Shown here one piece after another: positions 35,136-44,562 of a stretch of 64,000 nt of DNA (the first letter of the stretch is position 1; every line of letters starts with the position of its first letter). The translations under genes and the position numbers were made by a program. The notes beneath the pieces were generated by a model, which was not told where the DNA came from, did not search any database, and saw nothing but the letters and a program-made list of their open reading frames with translations. Origin of the DNA: CAZLQF01 sp964561545 (GTDB lineage: Bacteria > Bacteroidota > Bacteroidia > CAILMK01 > CAYYUA01); assembly GCA_964561545.1 (NCBI GenBank), contig CAZLQF010000004.1, positions 62,001-126,000 of the forward strand, written 5' to 3'.

Positions 35136-36089
35136 TTAATTTTCGTAAAGGCCCCGGCCAGCCTTTTCTACTTTGCCCTTTTGCTTGAGTTCCTTCAGTA
35201 CCTTATCAAGGATCCCGTTAACAAAGTTCTTACTTTTAGGAAGGCTGTAGTTTTTAGTGAGTTCAATGTATTCATTGATCGTAACCTTGGTTGGTATAGA
35301 AGGAAAATACATGAATTCACAAATGCCCATTTTGATAATAATTAAGTCAATTACGGCTACTTGGGAAGGTTCATATTTTTGGATCTTATCGGAGATCATG
35401 GCCTGGAATTCATCATCGTGGTCTACGGTCCAGTTGAACAATGCTTTAGCAAAACCAAAATTTTCATCGTCATCAACAGAAAGGGGCAGCAAGAAATCGT
35501 CTGATTCTGGATCCATGGCAATGTTATCCAGTGTTTTGGTAACCATTTGACGGGTAATTTTCTTGTCATCGTGCCAATTGAAAAATTGCTCGTCAAGGTG
35601 CTGGCTGACCAAACCAAAATTATCGGGATAATGCTTAACGATATGCTTCATTATTTCCAAATCCTGGTATTCTTCAGGTTCATCTGAATGAATGTAATCA
35701 TCATAGATCTCAGAATTTTTGAGGTCAAAGAATACCTTTTTGAGTAAATCGGTATCACCCTGCCAGGAGATATTTCGCCATTCGCATTTGTTATGAAAGT
35801 TCTTGCTATTTATAATTGCCTGCATGATCCTATTGCTATGCAAGCGCAAGAACTTGCCAGAATCTTTGGATGAGGGTAGGTGTTTGGCCTTCATATCATC
35901 ATCATACTGGTAAACATAATCACCTAATGCTTCAAGGAATAAAAGTAAATAAAGGTACAGGTCAAAAAGCTTCTCTAAACTTGTAGTCAGGTTTTTTTCA
36001 ACATGGCCTTTGGATTGTTCGCCTCCTGAATTCCAGTATGAATAAAGGGCTTGCATCACCTTAGCTCGAATGTGCCTTCTGCTTAACAT
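35136..36089 (-). CDS. nusB: transcription antitermination protein NusB, long Bacteroidota form
   Basis: The 317-residue protein starts MLSRRHIRAKVMQALYSY, the NusB N-terminal RNA-binding helix, and ends with the NusB core block (IDLIIIKMGICEFMYFPSIP, then INEYIELTKNYS and FVNGILDKVLKEL). The middle 130-150 residues have no match in the 140-residue E. coli protein and are typical of Bacteroidota NusB. It binds boxA RNA with S10 for rRNA antitermination. It lies 46 bases after the leucine dehydrogenase gene and is probably co-transcribed with it. Confidence 0.93.
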   Translation of the reverse strand: MLSRRHIRAKVMQALYSYWNSGGEQSKGHVEKNLTTSLEKLFDLYLYLLLFLEALGDYVYQYDDDMKAKHLPSSKDSGKFLRLHSNRIMQAIINSKNFHNKCEWRNISWQGDTDLLKKVFFDLKNSEIYDDYIHSDEPEEYQDLEIMKHIVKHYPDNFGLVSQHLDEQFFNWHDDKKITRQMVTKTLDNIAMDPESDDFLLPLSVDDDENFGFAKALFNWTVDHDDEFQAMISDKIQKYEPSQVAVIDLIIIKMGICEFMYFPSIPTKVTINEYIELTKNYSLPKSKNFVNGILDKVLKELKQKGKVEKAGRGLYEN

Positions 36090-36135
36090 AGCCCTCAGCC
36101 TCTTATATTTAATTTTTTAAAGATCAAACTTTTTA

Positions 36136-37236
36136 TTATCCTTTCAAGTGAATTGAGCCAATTTGGTTAATCCGGTCATCTGCCATTTTCTGAGATGCTT
36201 CGTTGGTAGGAACATTCTCTTTTTGAGATTTCGAAATGATTTGTTTGGTGACCTCGTAGATATTTTTTGTTGTCTCCATCGCACTTTCATAATTGTATCC
36301 TGTCCATTCCGTAAAGACATTGATCAAGCCTCCGGCATTGATGAGGTAATCAGGTGTGTACAGGATGCCATGATCAAAAAGCATTTGACCATGGTGCTCT
36401 TCATCAGCAAGTTGGTTATTAGCGGCACCAGCTATGATTGAACATTTAAGTTCAGGGATGGACTCATTGTTTAAAGTAGCTCCTAAAGCACAGGGCGCAT
36501 AAATGTCTACGTTGGCTGAATAAATCTCATCAAGTTTTTTAACTTTAACCCCGTATTCGCTGGAGGCCTTTTTTAATTTTTGTTCGTCTACATCAGCAAC
36601 AAAAACTTCTGCATTTTCATGATTAAGCAGGTTTACCAATTCCATTCCAACTTTACCTACGCCTTCAACTAATATTTTTTTCTTGGATAAGGAATCGGAT
36701 CCATAGACCTTGTTAGCAGACGCTTTCATGCCTAAGTAAACGCCATAGGCTGTTACAGGCGAGGGATCGCCACCACCCCCAAATACTTTTGGAAGGCCAA
36801 CCACATTCTTGGTTTCCATATTGATGAATTCCATGTCGCGTGTAGTAGTTCCTATATCCTCTGCTGTAATGTATTTGCCATTAAGGTTATTAATATATTG
36901 CCCGAATTTCCTGAATAAAGCTTCAGATTTTTGTTTATTAGGATCGCCAATGATTACGGCTTTTGCACCGCCTAAATTGAGTCCTGATATGGAAGCCTTG
37001 TAAGTCATGCCCCTGGATAGCCGGAGCACATCAACTAAAGCATCTTCTTCTGATTCGTAATTAAACATCCTCGTTCCGCCTAAACCCGGCCCCAAAGTAG
37101 TATCGTGTACCGCTATGATGCCCTTTAATCCGGAGAATTTATCATGGCAAAATACAATTTGCTCGTGTTCGTATTGGGCTACTTTATCAAATACGAGACT
37201 TCCCGTAATTTGTGATTCATCATTTAAGACTTCCAT
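36136..37236 (-). CDS. leucine/valine dehydrogenase (Glu/Leu/Phe/Val family)
   Basis: The 366-residue protein has GPGLGGTRMFNY (substrate site), SGLNLGGAKAVI (near the catalytic lysine region), EDIGTT, and a C-terminal Rossmann motif VEGVGKVGMELV near 195. It deaminates branched-chain amino acids to 2-oxoacids using NAD, giving precursors for branched fatty acids. The gene leads a leuDH-nusB transcript from a two-element promoter and diverges from an ABC exporter, an arrangement common in Bacteroidota. Confidence 0.92.
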   Translation of the reverse strand: MEVLNDESQITGSLVFDKVAQYEHEQIVFCHDKFSGLKGIIAVHDTTLGPGLGGTRMFNYESEEDALVDVLRLSRGMTYKASISGLNLGGAKAVIIGDPNKQKSEALFRKFGQYINNLNGKYITAEDIGTTTRDMEFINMETKNVVGLPKVFGGGGDPSPVTAYGVYLGMKASANKVYGSDSLSKKKILVEGVGKVGMELVNLLNHENAEVFVADVDEQKLKKASSEYGVKVKKLDEIYSANVDIYAPCALGATLNNESIPELKCSIIAGAANNQLADEEHHGQMLFDHGILYTPDYLINAGGLINVFTEWTGYNYESAMETTKNIYEVTKQIISKSQKENVPTNEASQKMADDRINQIGSIHLKG

Positions 37237-37319
37237 AAGAGCATGTAATTTCTTGTAACAATGTGTTTAAATTATTGGGCATTCCTTTTTGGTAATAAAC
37301 AACTTTCGAGTTAGCGATG

Positions 37320-37350
37320 CAAAAGTAGGATTTTTTTCAATTCAAAGCAA
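37320..37350 (-). promoter_or_regulatory. promoter of leucine dehydrogenase
   Basis: On the minus strand: TTG (37348-37350), 20 bases, TACTTTTG (37320-37327) followed by CA. It lies about 85 bases upstream of the start. Confidence 0.55.
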
Positions 37351-37501
37351 TTCCAATCTGGTGTTGGGGCATTACCAGTATTTGGAACAATAAACGAAAT
37401 ACTACGGTAGCTATTACATCATCAGTTCCAAACCAAACTAAAATAAAAACTTGTTGTTTTCTTTGCAAATTTAATTAGAGGCATTCCAAGATGCTGCTTC
37501 T

Positions 37502-37509
37502 TAATTTTG
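37502..37509 (+). promoter_or_regulatory. -7 element upstream of the ABC exporter
   Basis: TAATTTTG followed by CA, 30 bases before ATG 37540. No -33 element is visible. Confidence 0.3.
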
Positions 37510-37539
37510 CACTGCAGCTTAAATAACAGCTTAAGTTGA

Positions 37540-39372
37540 ATGAAACCATTATTTGTACTTAATAAATATTTGCGGCGGTATCGTTGGCACTTAATCTTAG
37601 GAGCTCTATTTGTCACCATTTCCAATGTATTCGGGGTTTTGCCGGCCCAGGTAGTCCGGCATTCTTTTGACTTGGTAAAAGAAAATTTATTTTTATACCG
37701 CCTCACCGATGGTTTTGACTTGCAATCCAATATATATACCCATTTTGGCGAAATACTCTTAATATTTGCTATGGTAGTTTTGATAATGGCTATTTTAAGA
37801 GGATTTTTCATGTTCATGATGCGGCAAACCATTATCGTGATGTCAAGGCATGTGGAATTTGATATGAAAAATGATATTTATGATCATTTTCAAAAATTAT
37901 CAACCGCCTATTACCGAAAAAATAATACAGGTGATTTAATGGCCCGTATTACAGAGGATGTGAGTAAGGTTCGTTTTTACATTGGTCCAGCCATCATGTA
38001 TACCATCAATCTCTCTACCTTAATTGTATTGGTGGTGGGTATTATGCTTACCGTTAACGCCACCCTTACCTTTTATGTATTGCTGCCGCTTCCGGTCTTG
38101 GCATTGTCCATATATTATGTGAATAGCATAATACAGCGCAAAAGCTTAATCATACAGGAACAGTTATCTCGTTTAACGACCTTTACTCAAGAAATGTTTT
38201 CTGGTATCCGGGTGATCAAATCCTTTGCTTCCGAAAGTAGCGTTGATAGCCATTTTAAAGATGAGTGTGAAAGTTACCGACAAAAATCTATGGGATTGGT
38301 TAAAGTCAATTCACTGTTCTTTCCCATTATCATCTTATTAATCGGCTTAAGTACGTTGCTCACTTTATTTGTAGGAGGTATGGAAGTTATGGCGGGCAAT
38401 ATAACAGCCGGTAACATTGCTGAATTCTTTATCTACGTCAATCTATTGACCTGGCCTGTAGCATCAATTGGTTGGGTTACTTCTATTATTCAAAGAGCTG
38501 CTGCATCACAGGCAAGGATTAATGCGGTGTGGGATCAAGAGCCAGAGATCGTATCCGATAAGAACAAACAAATTTCTTTAAAAGGCAACATTGAATTCGA
38601 TCATGTAAATTTTGTTTATCCGGATACAGGGATTAAAGCCTTGCAAGATATTAACCTCGCTATTAATTCAGGCGAGAATGTCGGAATTATTGGAAAAACG
38701 GGATCTGGCAAGTCCACTTTTGCCAACCTATTGTTCCGGCTCTATGATGTAACAAGTGGCCAATTGAAGTATGACGGAATTGATGTAAAAGACCTCGATC
38801 CAGGTTACTTTAGAAGGCAAATTGGGTACGTACCCCAGGACGACTTCCTCTTTTCCGATTCCATTGCCAATAATCTGTTGTTCGGCTACCATGAGGAATA
38901 TGATATGAATAAAAATGAGGACAAGGAAAGGGTTTATTCGGTCCTGCGGGAAGTTACAGAGATCACTGATGTAAAAAAAGACATTCTTCAATTTCCGCAA
39001 GGCTTTGAAACCAAACTTGGCGAAAGGGGCGTAACCTTGTCGGGAGGTCAAAAACAACGGATCTCAATTGCTCGAGCTTTGGTTGGCAATCCAAAGATCC
39101 TGATCCTTGACGATTGCTTTTCGGCTGTGGATACCCATACAGAAGCCCGCATTCTTCAGCAATTAGGTAACTACATGACCGAAAGAACATCCATCTTAAT
39201 AAGCCACCGGGTTTCTACGGTTAAAAATGCAGATAAGATCATTGTTTTAGACCAGGGAGGTATCCATGAAAGTGGTAATCATGATGAATTGATCAAGAAG
39301 GAAGGCTATTATTACGAGCTTTACCAAAAACAAATGTTGGAAAAAGAATTATACCAAGACCTGCTTGAATAA
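37540..39372 (+). CDS. ABC exporter, fused permease/ATPase (MsbA-like)
   Basis: The 610-residue half-transporter has six membrane helices (about 15-330) and a C-terminal ATPase with Walker A GKTGSGKST (near 384), signature LSGGQKQR and Walker B ILILDDCFSAVD. It should form a homodimer or pair with another half-transporter to export lipid, peptide or drug. LVGN and H-loop ISHRVS are intact. A tiny DUF5522 gene begins 13 bases after its stop. The substrate cannot be inferred. Confidence 0.93.
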   Translation: MKPLFVLNKYLRRYRWHLILGALFVTISNVFGVLPAQVVRHSFDLVKENLFLYRLTDGFDLQSNIYTHFGEILLIFAMVVLIMAILRGFFMFMMRQTIIVMSRHVEFDMKNDIYDHFQKLSTAYYRKNNTGDLMARITEDVSKVRFYIGPAIMYTINLSTLIVLVVGIMLTVNATLTFYVLLPLPVLALSIYYVNSIIQRKSLIIQEQLSRLTTFTQEMFSGIRVIKSFASESSVDSHFKDECESYRQKSMGLVKVNSLFFPIIILLIGLSTLLTLFVGGMEVMAGNITAGNIAEFFIYVNLLTWPVASIGWVTSIIQRAAASQARINAVWDQEPEIVSDKNKQISLKGNIEFDHVNFVYPDTGIKALQDINLAINSGENVGIIGKTGSGKSTFANLLFRLYDVTSGQLKYDGIDVKDLDPGYFRRQIGYVPQDDFLFSDSIANNLLFGYHEEYDMNKNEDKERVYSVLREVTEITDVKKDILQFPQGFETKLGERGVTLSGGQKQRISIARALVGNPKILILDDCFSAVDTHTEARILQQLGNYMTERTSILISHRVSTVKNADKIIVLDQGGIHESGNHDELIKKEGYYYELYQKQMLEKELYQDLLE

Positions 39373-39385
39373 ATCACGTTAGTAC

Positions 39386-39559
39386 ATGAAATTACAAGAA
39401 GGGGTAGACTACTATTTCAATGAAGAAGGCTATATGGTGTTAACAAGTCATTACCTGCTTAAAAGAGGCTATTGCTGTAAGTCCGGGTGCAAACACTGCC
39501 CTTATGGATTTCGGAAGGATGAACCTCAACGTCAAACCATTAATCAGCCAAGTAAGTAA
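39386..39559 (+). CDS. DUF5522 family small Cys-rich protein
   Basis: A 57-codon frame begins at ATG 39386, 13 bases after the ABC exporter stop, and ends at TAA 39557-39559. The product has the family core: DYYFNEEGYMVLTSHYLL, then RGYCCKSGCKHCPYGF with Cys30, Cys31, Cys35 and Cys38. The cysteine cluster suggests metal (zinc or iron-sulfur) binding. Function is unknown. It is likely co-transcribed with the exporter. Confidence 0.82.
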   Translation: MKLQEGVDYYFNEEGYMVLTSHYLLKRGYCCKSGCKHCPYGFRKDEPQRQTINQPSK

Positions 39560-39651
39560 TTATTGGTGATCAAGCTTTATTAAAGGCTTCTCAAAATACC
39601 TTTTTAAAACCTTATACCCCCAATTTTTAAGATTAATAATAGCCTTTTACA

Positions 39652-41157
39652 TCATTCAGGTTTTTGACGTTCAGGTGGGTAGCATTTCTTCTTCAATGCT
39701 TCCAGAATGATGATTAAAGCTTCGGTGTCCATTTTACAATAAGCTAATAGGTTTTCCCTGGTTTGCGCTACTTTTTCAGGATCCTGCTCTTCAATAAGTT
39801 GCTCAAAAACAATTGATGCAATACCTCCGTCTTCAATTTCATATTCATTGTATGTATTATTGCCGGTGATGGCATGAAGGATGGCTTTCAACTTGAAAGA
39901 GCCTTTCATAGCCGGATGGTAATAAATAAGTTTATGGAATGGGACGCTTAGATCAATGATCCTTTGCAAACGGTCATCAATGTATTCTTGATATGCTGGA
40001 AATTCCGCTTTGAGTTGGTTGAGTATCTTTTTTTCAAAATTTTTATCAAAAACCACAAGCTGGCCCGGACTTTCCGTATCAGCTAACAACCGTTCTAAAA
40101 AGCCTCTTCTCGGATCAGGCCCTGCTTTGGCCAAAAATTCATAATGTTGGACTTGGCTATTTTCATCGGCTTGGTAATGTAGCGAGTATTGGAAAGGAAT
40201 ATGCTCGTAAGGATAAGTGCCATCATAAATAGGAAGGGCCGCCATGAAGGATTCAAAATCCATAAAATAAAGGGGATATTTAATATTGCCCATGAATTTC
40301 CTGAGGCGTTCATGGTTGATGTATTCCTGGTTTTGCTGATGAGCTTGAATTTGAATTTGGGCAGCCAATGGCAATTCAAAATCCTGGGGGACATCATCAA
40401 TTTTCTCGTAACCCTGATGGTAAAGTTCAAATTTGAGGTTTTTATCAAGCCCTGTTAAGTTTAAGATAGAATTTTCGGGAACATCCTGCCAGCAATAACC
40501 CATAAAATCACAAGGGTAGGGTGCCGTACAATGCGGGCCAATGTTTATTTTGGGAATTCTGGATTGCTGAAGCGTGTACTTGGCATTCATTAGATTTTCC
40601 TGAATGTAGGTTTGTTTAGCTTTAACCTCGTTGAGCACAGAAGTTATGGAAAAGAATTGATTGAAGTCAATTGGCCCATTTTTGATGTACTCTTTATTGA
40701 TTGTGATGATGTAAACGTCTTCAAGGGGCAACCCTGCATTGGTTACTACATGATACTGAAGCGCTGTATCAAGGATATGTCGCTTAGTAACTTTGGTTGA
40801 ACTTTTTACCTCATAAGCATACCATTTTCCATTGTCCTGATGTAGAATATCCAGCATTACCAATGTTCGCTCATGCTGAAAAACAGCTTCATACAATGTT
40901 GAGATACCAGAACCGATCAGGTTTTGGGTTTTTTTAACGGCCTTTTGGAATAAGTACCGTTGTTCGGGCGAACAATCTACACCGCCAGGAAATAATTGAT
41001 GAGCCAGGGTCCCTACTTCATTGCCGCGGTTAAAAAGGGCTTGTTGTTCGTCACTAATGCTGTCTTTTAACTTAGGATGATTGGCCGTTAAGTACAGGGC
41101 CTTTTGGCACTGGATGGATTTAAGAAAAGAAGACTTGGAAAGCAAATGCTTTTGCAT
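39652..41157 (-). CDS. DUF2779 protein: Cas4/RecB-like nuclease domain plus DEDD-like domain
   Basis: The 501-residue protein has an N-terminal PD-(D/E)xK-like nuclease: Asp103 (VMLDIL), Glu116 and Lys118 (YEVKSST), with Cys17 and Cys210/Cys216/Cys222 placed like the [4Fe-4S] cluster cysteines of Cas4 and AddB. The C-terminal DUF2779 region has an RNase H/DEDD-like pattern: Asp300/Glu302 in YFMDFE, Asp371 in VVFDKNF, Asp477 in YCKMDTEA. A dual nuclease is therefore likely, cytosolic, role unknown. It starts 3 bases after a small membrane protein gene. It is not near any CRISPR or defence genes. Confidence 0.8.
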   Translation of the reverse strand: MQKHLLSKSSFLKSIQCQKALYLTANHPKLKDSISDEQQALFNRGNEVGTLAHQLFPGGVDCSPEQRYLFQKAVKKTQNLIGSGISTLYEAVFQHERTLVMLDILHQDNGKWYAYEVKSSTKVTKRHILDTALQYHVVTNAGLPLEDVYIITINKEYIKNGPIDFNQFFSITSVLNEVKAKQTYIQENLMNAKYTLQQSRIPKINIGPHCTAPYPCDFMGYCWQDVPENSILNLTGLDKNLKFELYHQGYEKIDDVPQDFELPLAAQIQIQAHQQNQEYINHERLRKFMGNIKYPLYFMDFESFMAALPIYDGTYPYEHIPFQYSLHYQADENSQVQHYEFLAKAGPDPRRGFLERLLADTESPGQLVVFDKNFEKKILNQLKAEFPAYQEYIDDRLQRIIDLSVPFHKLIYYHPAMKGSFKLKAILHAITGNNTYNEYEIEDGGIASIVFEQLIEEQDPEKVAQTRENLLAYCKMDTEALIIILEALKKKCYPPERQKPE

Positions 41158-41160
41158 AGA

Positions 41161-41505
41161 TTAGTCTTTGATTTTCACAGGGATCTCCCCATAAATTTGG
41201 TAACCATCTATTTCTTCAATATTGACGTTTAAGTTTCTTCTTGAATTGTTGATGGGCAATCCTTTTCGAACGCTTTTGCCATCTAAAGCTACAATGTTGA
41301 CATCCATAACATCGCTTGCCATTGATTCAACACGTACTTTTACTGTACCGTCTTTATTGACAGGGATTTGCGCAAATTCTTTCACAGCTCTGCCATCATT
41401 GTTAGCATTTGCAATGGGTAACAATGAAGCATTTTGTAAGACTAACATTACCAAGCATACCGCGATGATGGTTAATACAGTTTTTGAATAGCCGTCAAGT
41501 TTCAT
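41161..41505 (-). CDS. small single-pass membrane protein of unknown function
   Basis: The 114-residue protein has one N-terminal hydrophobic segment (about 10-32, LTIIAVCLVMLVLQ) and a short beta-rich domain (about 40-114) with KVRVESMASDVMDVNIVALDG and LNVNIEEIDGYQIYG-type strands. It could be a signal anchor with a periplasmic domain. I do not recognise a named family. Its stop lies 3 bases before the DUF2779 nuclease start, so they form an operon. Confidence 0.75.
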   Translation of the reverse strand: MKLDGYSKTVLTIIAVCLVMLVLQNASLLPIANANNDGRAVKEFAQIPVNKDGTVKVRVESMASDVMDVNIVALDGKSVRKGLPINNSRRNLNVNIEEIDGYQIYGEIPVKIKD

Positions 41506-41658
41506 ATTTATCGATATTTTATTAAACCATGTTTGATTAAGCCAATCAGGTTTTAAATGTTACCATTAAGGTTTTAATATTGGTTTTTTAACATCAATTG
41601 AATGGATTCAAGATTCTTTAATAATTCTATATTTTGACAACTGAAAACGCTTTGCGAA

Positions 41659-42390
41659 TCAGGCTTTTCCTTTGTACGATAAATCAAAAAGCGAATCAAC
41701 CGAAATCGTACGATCTGAAATAAAACCTTCTCCAAAATTTAGATGTGCTGCAGCTCCCATTTCTTGCCATCTACCTTTTAAAAAGTCAAAAAACTGTGGC
41801 TTGGTAAGGATGGTTTCCGGTTCTTGGGATTCAGGGTCATAAAACTGGGATTTGTAAGCTTTAATGGCTTGTATTTTTTGATCAACGTAAGGTTCAATAT
41901 CCATAACCAGGTCAGGTGTCAAATGATAGAACTGAATGAAATGATAGACGATATGAGGACGCCAGGATTCTTGCTTCGTACCGTTAAGCATAGTTTCAAT
42001 TTTAGGCAAACCAGCATAAAAGCAAGCCTCTTTTACCAACTGGCCGGCCCTTCCATGGTCCGGATGCCGGTCTGTTGTTGCGTTGGTAATAACAATTTCA
42101 GGCTGATATTGCCTTACTTTTTTAATGATTTCCATTTGATGAGCCTCATCATTTTTAAAAAAGCCATCCCGGAAACCTAAATTTTCCCTGGCTTGAACGC
42201 CTAAAATGTCAGCAGCGTCTTGCGCTTCTTGAAGCCTGGTATTGGCATCACCTCTTGTGCCCAATTCACCTTGGGTTAAATCGATCATTGCTACGTTATG
42301 ACCCTGTTCAACATGGGATAGAATGGCACCGCCACAACAAAGCTCTGCATCATCAGGATGAACAGCAATTACCAGTAAGTCAACTTTCAT
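41659..42390 (-). CDS. bshB1: bacillithiol biosynthesis deacetylase BshB1
   Basis: The 243-residue LmbE/PIG-L family protein has the zinc motifs AVHPDDAELCCGG at residues 9-21 and DRHPDHGRAG near 108, with GELGTRGD and FRDGFF between them as in BshB1. It removes acetyl from GlcNAc-malate in bacillithiol synthesis. BshA and BshC are not in the window. A -7-like element is present upstream at 42438-42445. Confidence 0.93.
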   Translation of the reverse strand: MKVDLLVIAVHPDDAELCCGGAILSHVEQGHNVAMIDLTQGELGTRGDANTRLQEAQDAADILGVQARENLGFRDGFFKNDEAHQMEIIKKVRQYQPEIVITNATTDRHPDHGRAGQLVKEACFYAGLPKIETMLNGTKQESWRPHIVYHFIQFYHLTPDLVMDIEPYVDQKIQAIKAYKSQFYDPESQEPETILTKPQFFDFLKGRWQEMGAAAHLNFGEGFISDRTISVDSLFDLSYKGKA

Positions 42391-42437
42391 ATTAAAAGGC
42401 GTGTTTTAGCTTGGTTAGTTGATTTGAAATCTGATAC

Positions 42438-42445
42438 CAAAAATA
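42438..42445 (-). promoter_or_regulatory. -7 promoter element for bshB1
   Basis: TATTTTTG on the minus strand, 47 bases upstream of the bshB1 start. No -33 element is clear. Confidence 0.35.
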
Positions 42446-42549
42446 AAGAATTGGCAAAAGGATTTTAATGGTGTAAAAAACAAAATGAAAACAAAAAGTT
42501 TAGTTTTTAAAGGTAAAATGAGATTTTTGAAGCCTTAAAAAATGAAGTT

Positions 42550-43488
42550 ATGAGTGAGGGTTTTAGCATCGTATTCATGGGAACGCCTGATTTTGGGATA
42601 CCGGCTTTTCGAAAGTTAATTGAAGCCGGATTTTCTATAAAAGCAGTAGTAACAGCTCCGGATAAACCTACTGGCAGGGGCCGAAAGTTAAAGCCTTGTG
42701 CCATGAAACAAGAAGCGCAAAAACATGAGCTACCTGTGCTTCAGCCTGAGAACCTAAAAGATGAAGCATTCCTGGAGGATTTGAAGGCGTATGAGCCGGA
42801 TTTGCAAATTGTAGTGGCATTTCGAAAGTTGCCAAAATCTGTCTGGAACTTACCAACAAAGGGAACAATTAACCTCCATGCTTCTTTATTGCCGGATTAC
42901 CGGGGGGCTGCCCCCATCAATTGGGCCATCATAAACGGGGAAACCAAAACTGGCGTCACTACCTTCTACATCAATGACCAAATTGATACCGGATTTATTA
43001 TTTACCAAGAATCTGTTGAAATAAACGAAAATGAATTGGCCGGGGAACTTCATGACAAATTGAGCGAAATAGGAGGGAACCTTGTTTTAAAAACAGCAGC
43101 GGTTATTCAAAAAGGCCAGCCTCCCCTAAAAGAACAAGCTCAAATTTCAAATCCCAAAAAAGCGCCTAAGATCAACAAAGCGGATTGCCGGATTGATTGG
43201 CATGATATCGTTGACAATGTTCATAACCTTATTCGTGGGCTAAGCCCATTTCCGGGTGCATGGACTACCTGGCAAGGTACCAACATTAAAATCTTTAGAA
43301 CAGAAAAAGAAAACAACCAAGTTATGGAACAACCAGGAACTTTATTGCCAACCAAAAGCGAGCTTAAAGTTACGGCCAAAGATGGCTGCGTCAAAATCCT
43401 TGAGCTTCAACCTGAAGGTAGTAGGAAGATGGATTCCGGTAGCTTCTTGAATGGTTTTTCTATTCCAGCTGGAAGCAGGTTTGAATGA
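42550..43488 (+). CDS. fmt: methionyl-tRNA formyltransferase
   Basis: The 312-residue protein has the formyltransferase core: FMGTPDFGIPAF at 9-20, TAPDKPTGRGRK, the catalytic INLHASLLPDYRGAAPI (Asn and His) and TTFYINDQIDTG (Asp), then the C-terminal OB-like domain. It formylates Met-tRNAi for initiation. It is not next to def or rsmB here. It is convergent with the class IV aminotransferase gene. Confidence 0.96.
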   Translation: MSEGFSIVFMGTPDFGIPAFRKLIEAGFSIKAVVTAPDKPTGRGRKLKPCAMKQEAQKHELPVLQPENLKDEAFLEDLKAYEPDLQIVVAFRKLPKSVWNLPTKGTINLHASLLPDYRGAAPINWAIINGETKTGVTTFYINDQIDTGFIIYQESVEINENELAGELHDKLSEIGGNLVLKTAAVIQKGQPPLKEQAQISNPKKAPKINKADCRIDWHDIVDNVHNLIRGLSPFPGAWTTWQGTNIKIFRTEKENNQVMEQPGTLLPTKSELKVTAKDGCVKILELQPEGSRKMDSGSFLNGFSIPAGSRFE

Positions 43489-43608
43489 TGATTGGTAGCT
43501 TTATTTTACGGAATGTGAATAAGGGGTATTGATCAAGTAACATTTACTTTGGATACCCACATCTTTTGCCTGAAAGCTCTTCTTGTAAGTTCAATATTCA
43601 ATAAGTGC

Positions 43609-44460
43609 TCAAATTTCCTGATTCAGCATTTCACTCAAATCCTTGGCAATGCCTAAATCGTACCGCTTCACTTTGTAAGAGCTCACCCAGCGAATGCCTT
43701 TTATGGAATCAGTTAAAAACATTTCATCGGCATTGAAGAGGTCTTCAAGTAAAACTGGGTTCAAGTGGTATTTAATGCCTTGTTGTTCCATTATTTCCAG
43801 TATATGAGAACGCATAACTCCTGCTACACAACCCTCTGTTAAAGGTGGAGTGATCACTTCTCCATTTTTTACCATAAAAAGGTTGGAGCTGATCGCTTCT
43901 GCAACCCTGTTTTTAGAGTTTATCAAAAGGCAGTCATCCAATTGTTCTTCTTTCCGGTTAATCGAAGCTAAAACGTATACCAAGGCATTGCTCGACTTGT
44001 AATTAGAATATAAGTTGCAAGCCTTTTCCATTTCCGTAAAAATGTCGACTTTTAAGCCCTTTTTGTTCAACGTAAAGCCTGGATCAGTAAATGAATCAAC
44101 CTCAATTAAAAAATCACCTTTATTGGACCGAGGTGCATAATAGCCGCCATCTGAACGAAAAATAGAAAGCCTGATTCTTGCATTTTCATAAAGATTATTC
44201 TTTTCAAGCAGGCTAATGATTTTATTTTTGAAGAATTGTTTGTTCCAGTTTTTGGGGATTTCAATCCTTAAAAATTGAAGGCCGTTTAACAGCCTTTCAA
44301 TGTGAGCATCGAAAAGATGAATTTTGCTGTTTGCATAGCGCATTGTTTCAAATAAACCATCACCGTATCTGAAAGATCGGTTGGTATTTTTAAACAATGT
44401 ATCGTGTTCGGAATGAAATTCATTGTTATAAAGTAGATATTGTGGGTTCTTTTTAGTCAT
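43609..44460 (-). CDS. class IV aminotransferase (aminodeoxychorismate lyase / BCAT-like)
   Basis: From ATG 44460 the protein has 283 residues and the fold-type IV PLP pattern: FRYGDGLFETMRY, the Lys-bearing block YKSSNALVYVLAS (likely PLP lysine), NRVAEAISSNLFMVKNG and TEGCVAGVMR. The family includes PabC, branched-chain and D-amino acid aminotransferases. The absence of clear BCAT motifs and the GDGLFET start favour a PabC-like enzyme, but I cannot settle it. A longer frame to 44562 lacks family resemblance, and AAGGA sits just upstream of ATG 44460. Confidence 0.85.
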   Translation of the reverse strand: MTKKNPQYLLYNNEFHSEHDTLFKNTNRSFRYGDGLFETMRYANSKIHLFDAHIERLLNGLQFLRIEIPKNWNKQFFKNKIISLLEKNNLYENARIRLSIFRSDGGYYAPRSNKGDFLIEVDSFTDPGFTLNKKGLKVDIFTEMEKACNLYSNYKSSNALVYVLASINRKEEQLDDCLLINSKNRVAEAISSNLFMVKNGEVITPPLTEGCVAGVMRSHILEIMEQQGIKYHLNPVLLEDLFNADEMFLTDSIKGIRWVSSYKVKRYDLGIAKDLSEMLNQEI

Positions 44461-44562
44461 GAAAGTCCTTTTTGCAAGCGCCAAAGTTATAATTTCAGGG
44501 ATAATATAAAAACAAAAGGTGCTAATTTTAAGAACCCGATAATCACAATAATACCAGTCCAA

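Larger units (their letters stand above)
37237..37539. other. 303-base divergent promoter region
   Basis: The region between the diverging leucine dehydrogenase and ABC exporter genes holds the leuDH promoter (37320-37350) and a weaker candidate for the exporter (37502-37509). No gene or long repeat is seen. Confidence 0.55.

Noticed and set aside
35064..35345. 93-codon plus-strand frame across the nusB end
   Set aside because: It is antisense to the conserved C-terminal part of nusB and has no resemblance to a known protein.
39652..41157. Cas4-like domain as a sign of a CRISPR locus
   Set aside because: There are no spaced repeats or cas genes in the window; DUF2779 proteins carry this domain independently.
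44461..44562. Extended N-termini of the aminotransferase and of the divergent small membrane protein
   Set aside because: The two extensions read the same bases on opposite strands; neither matches a family and internal ATGs fit better.
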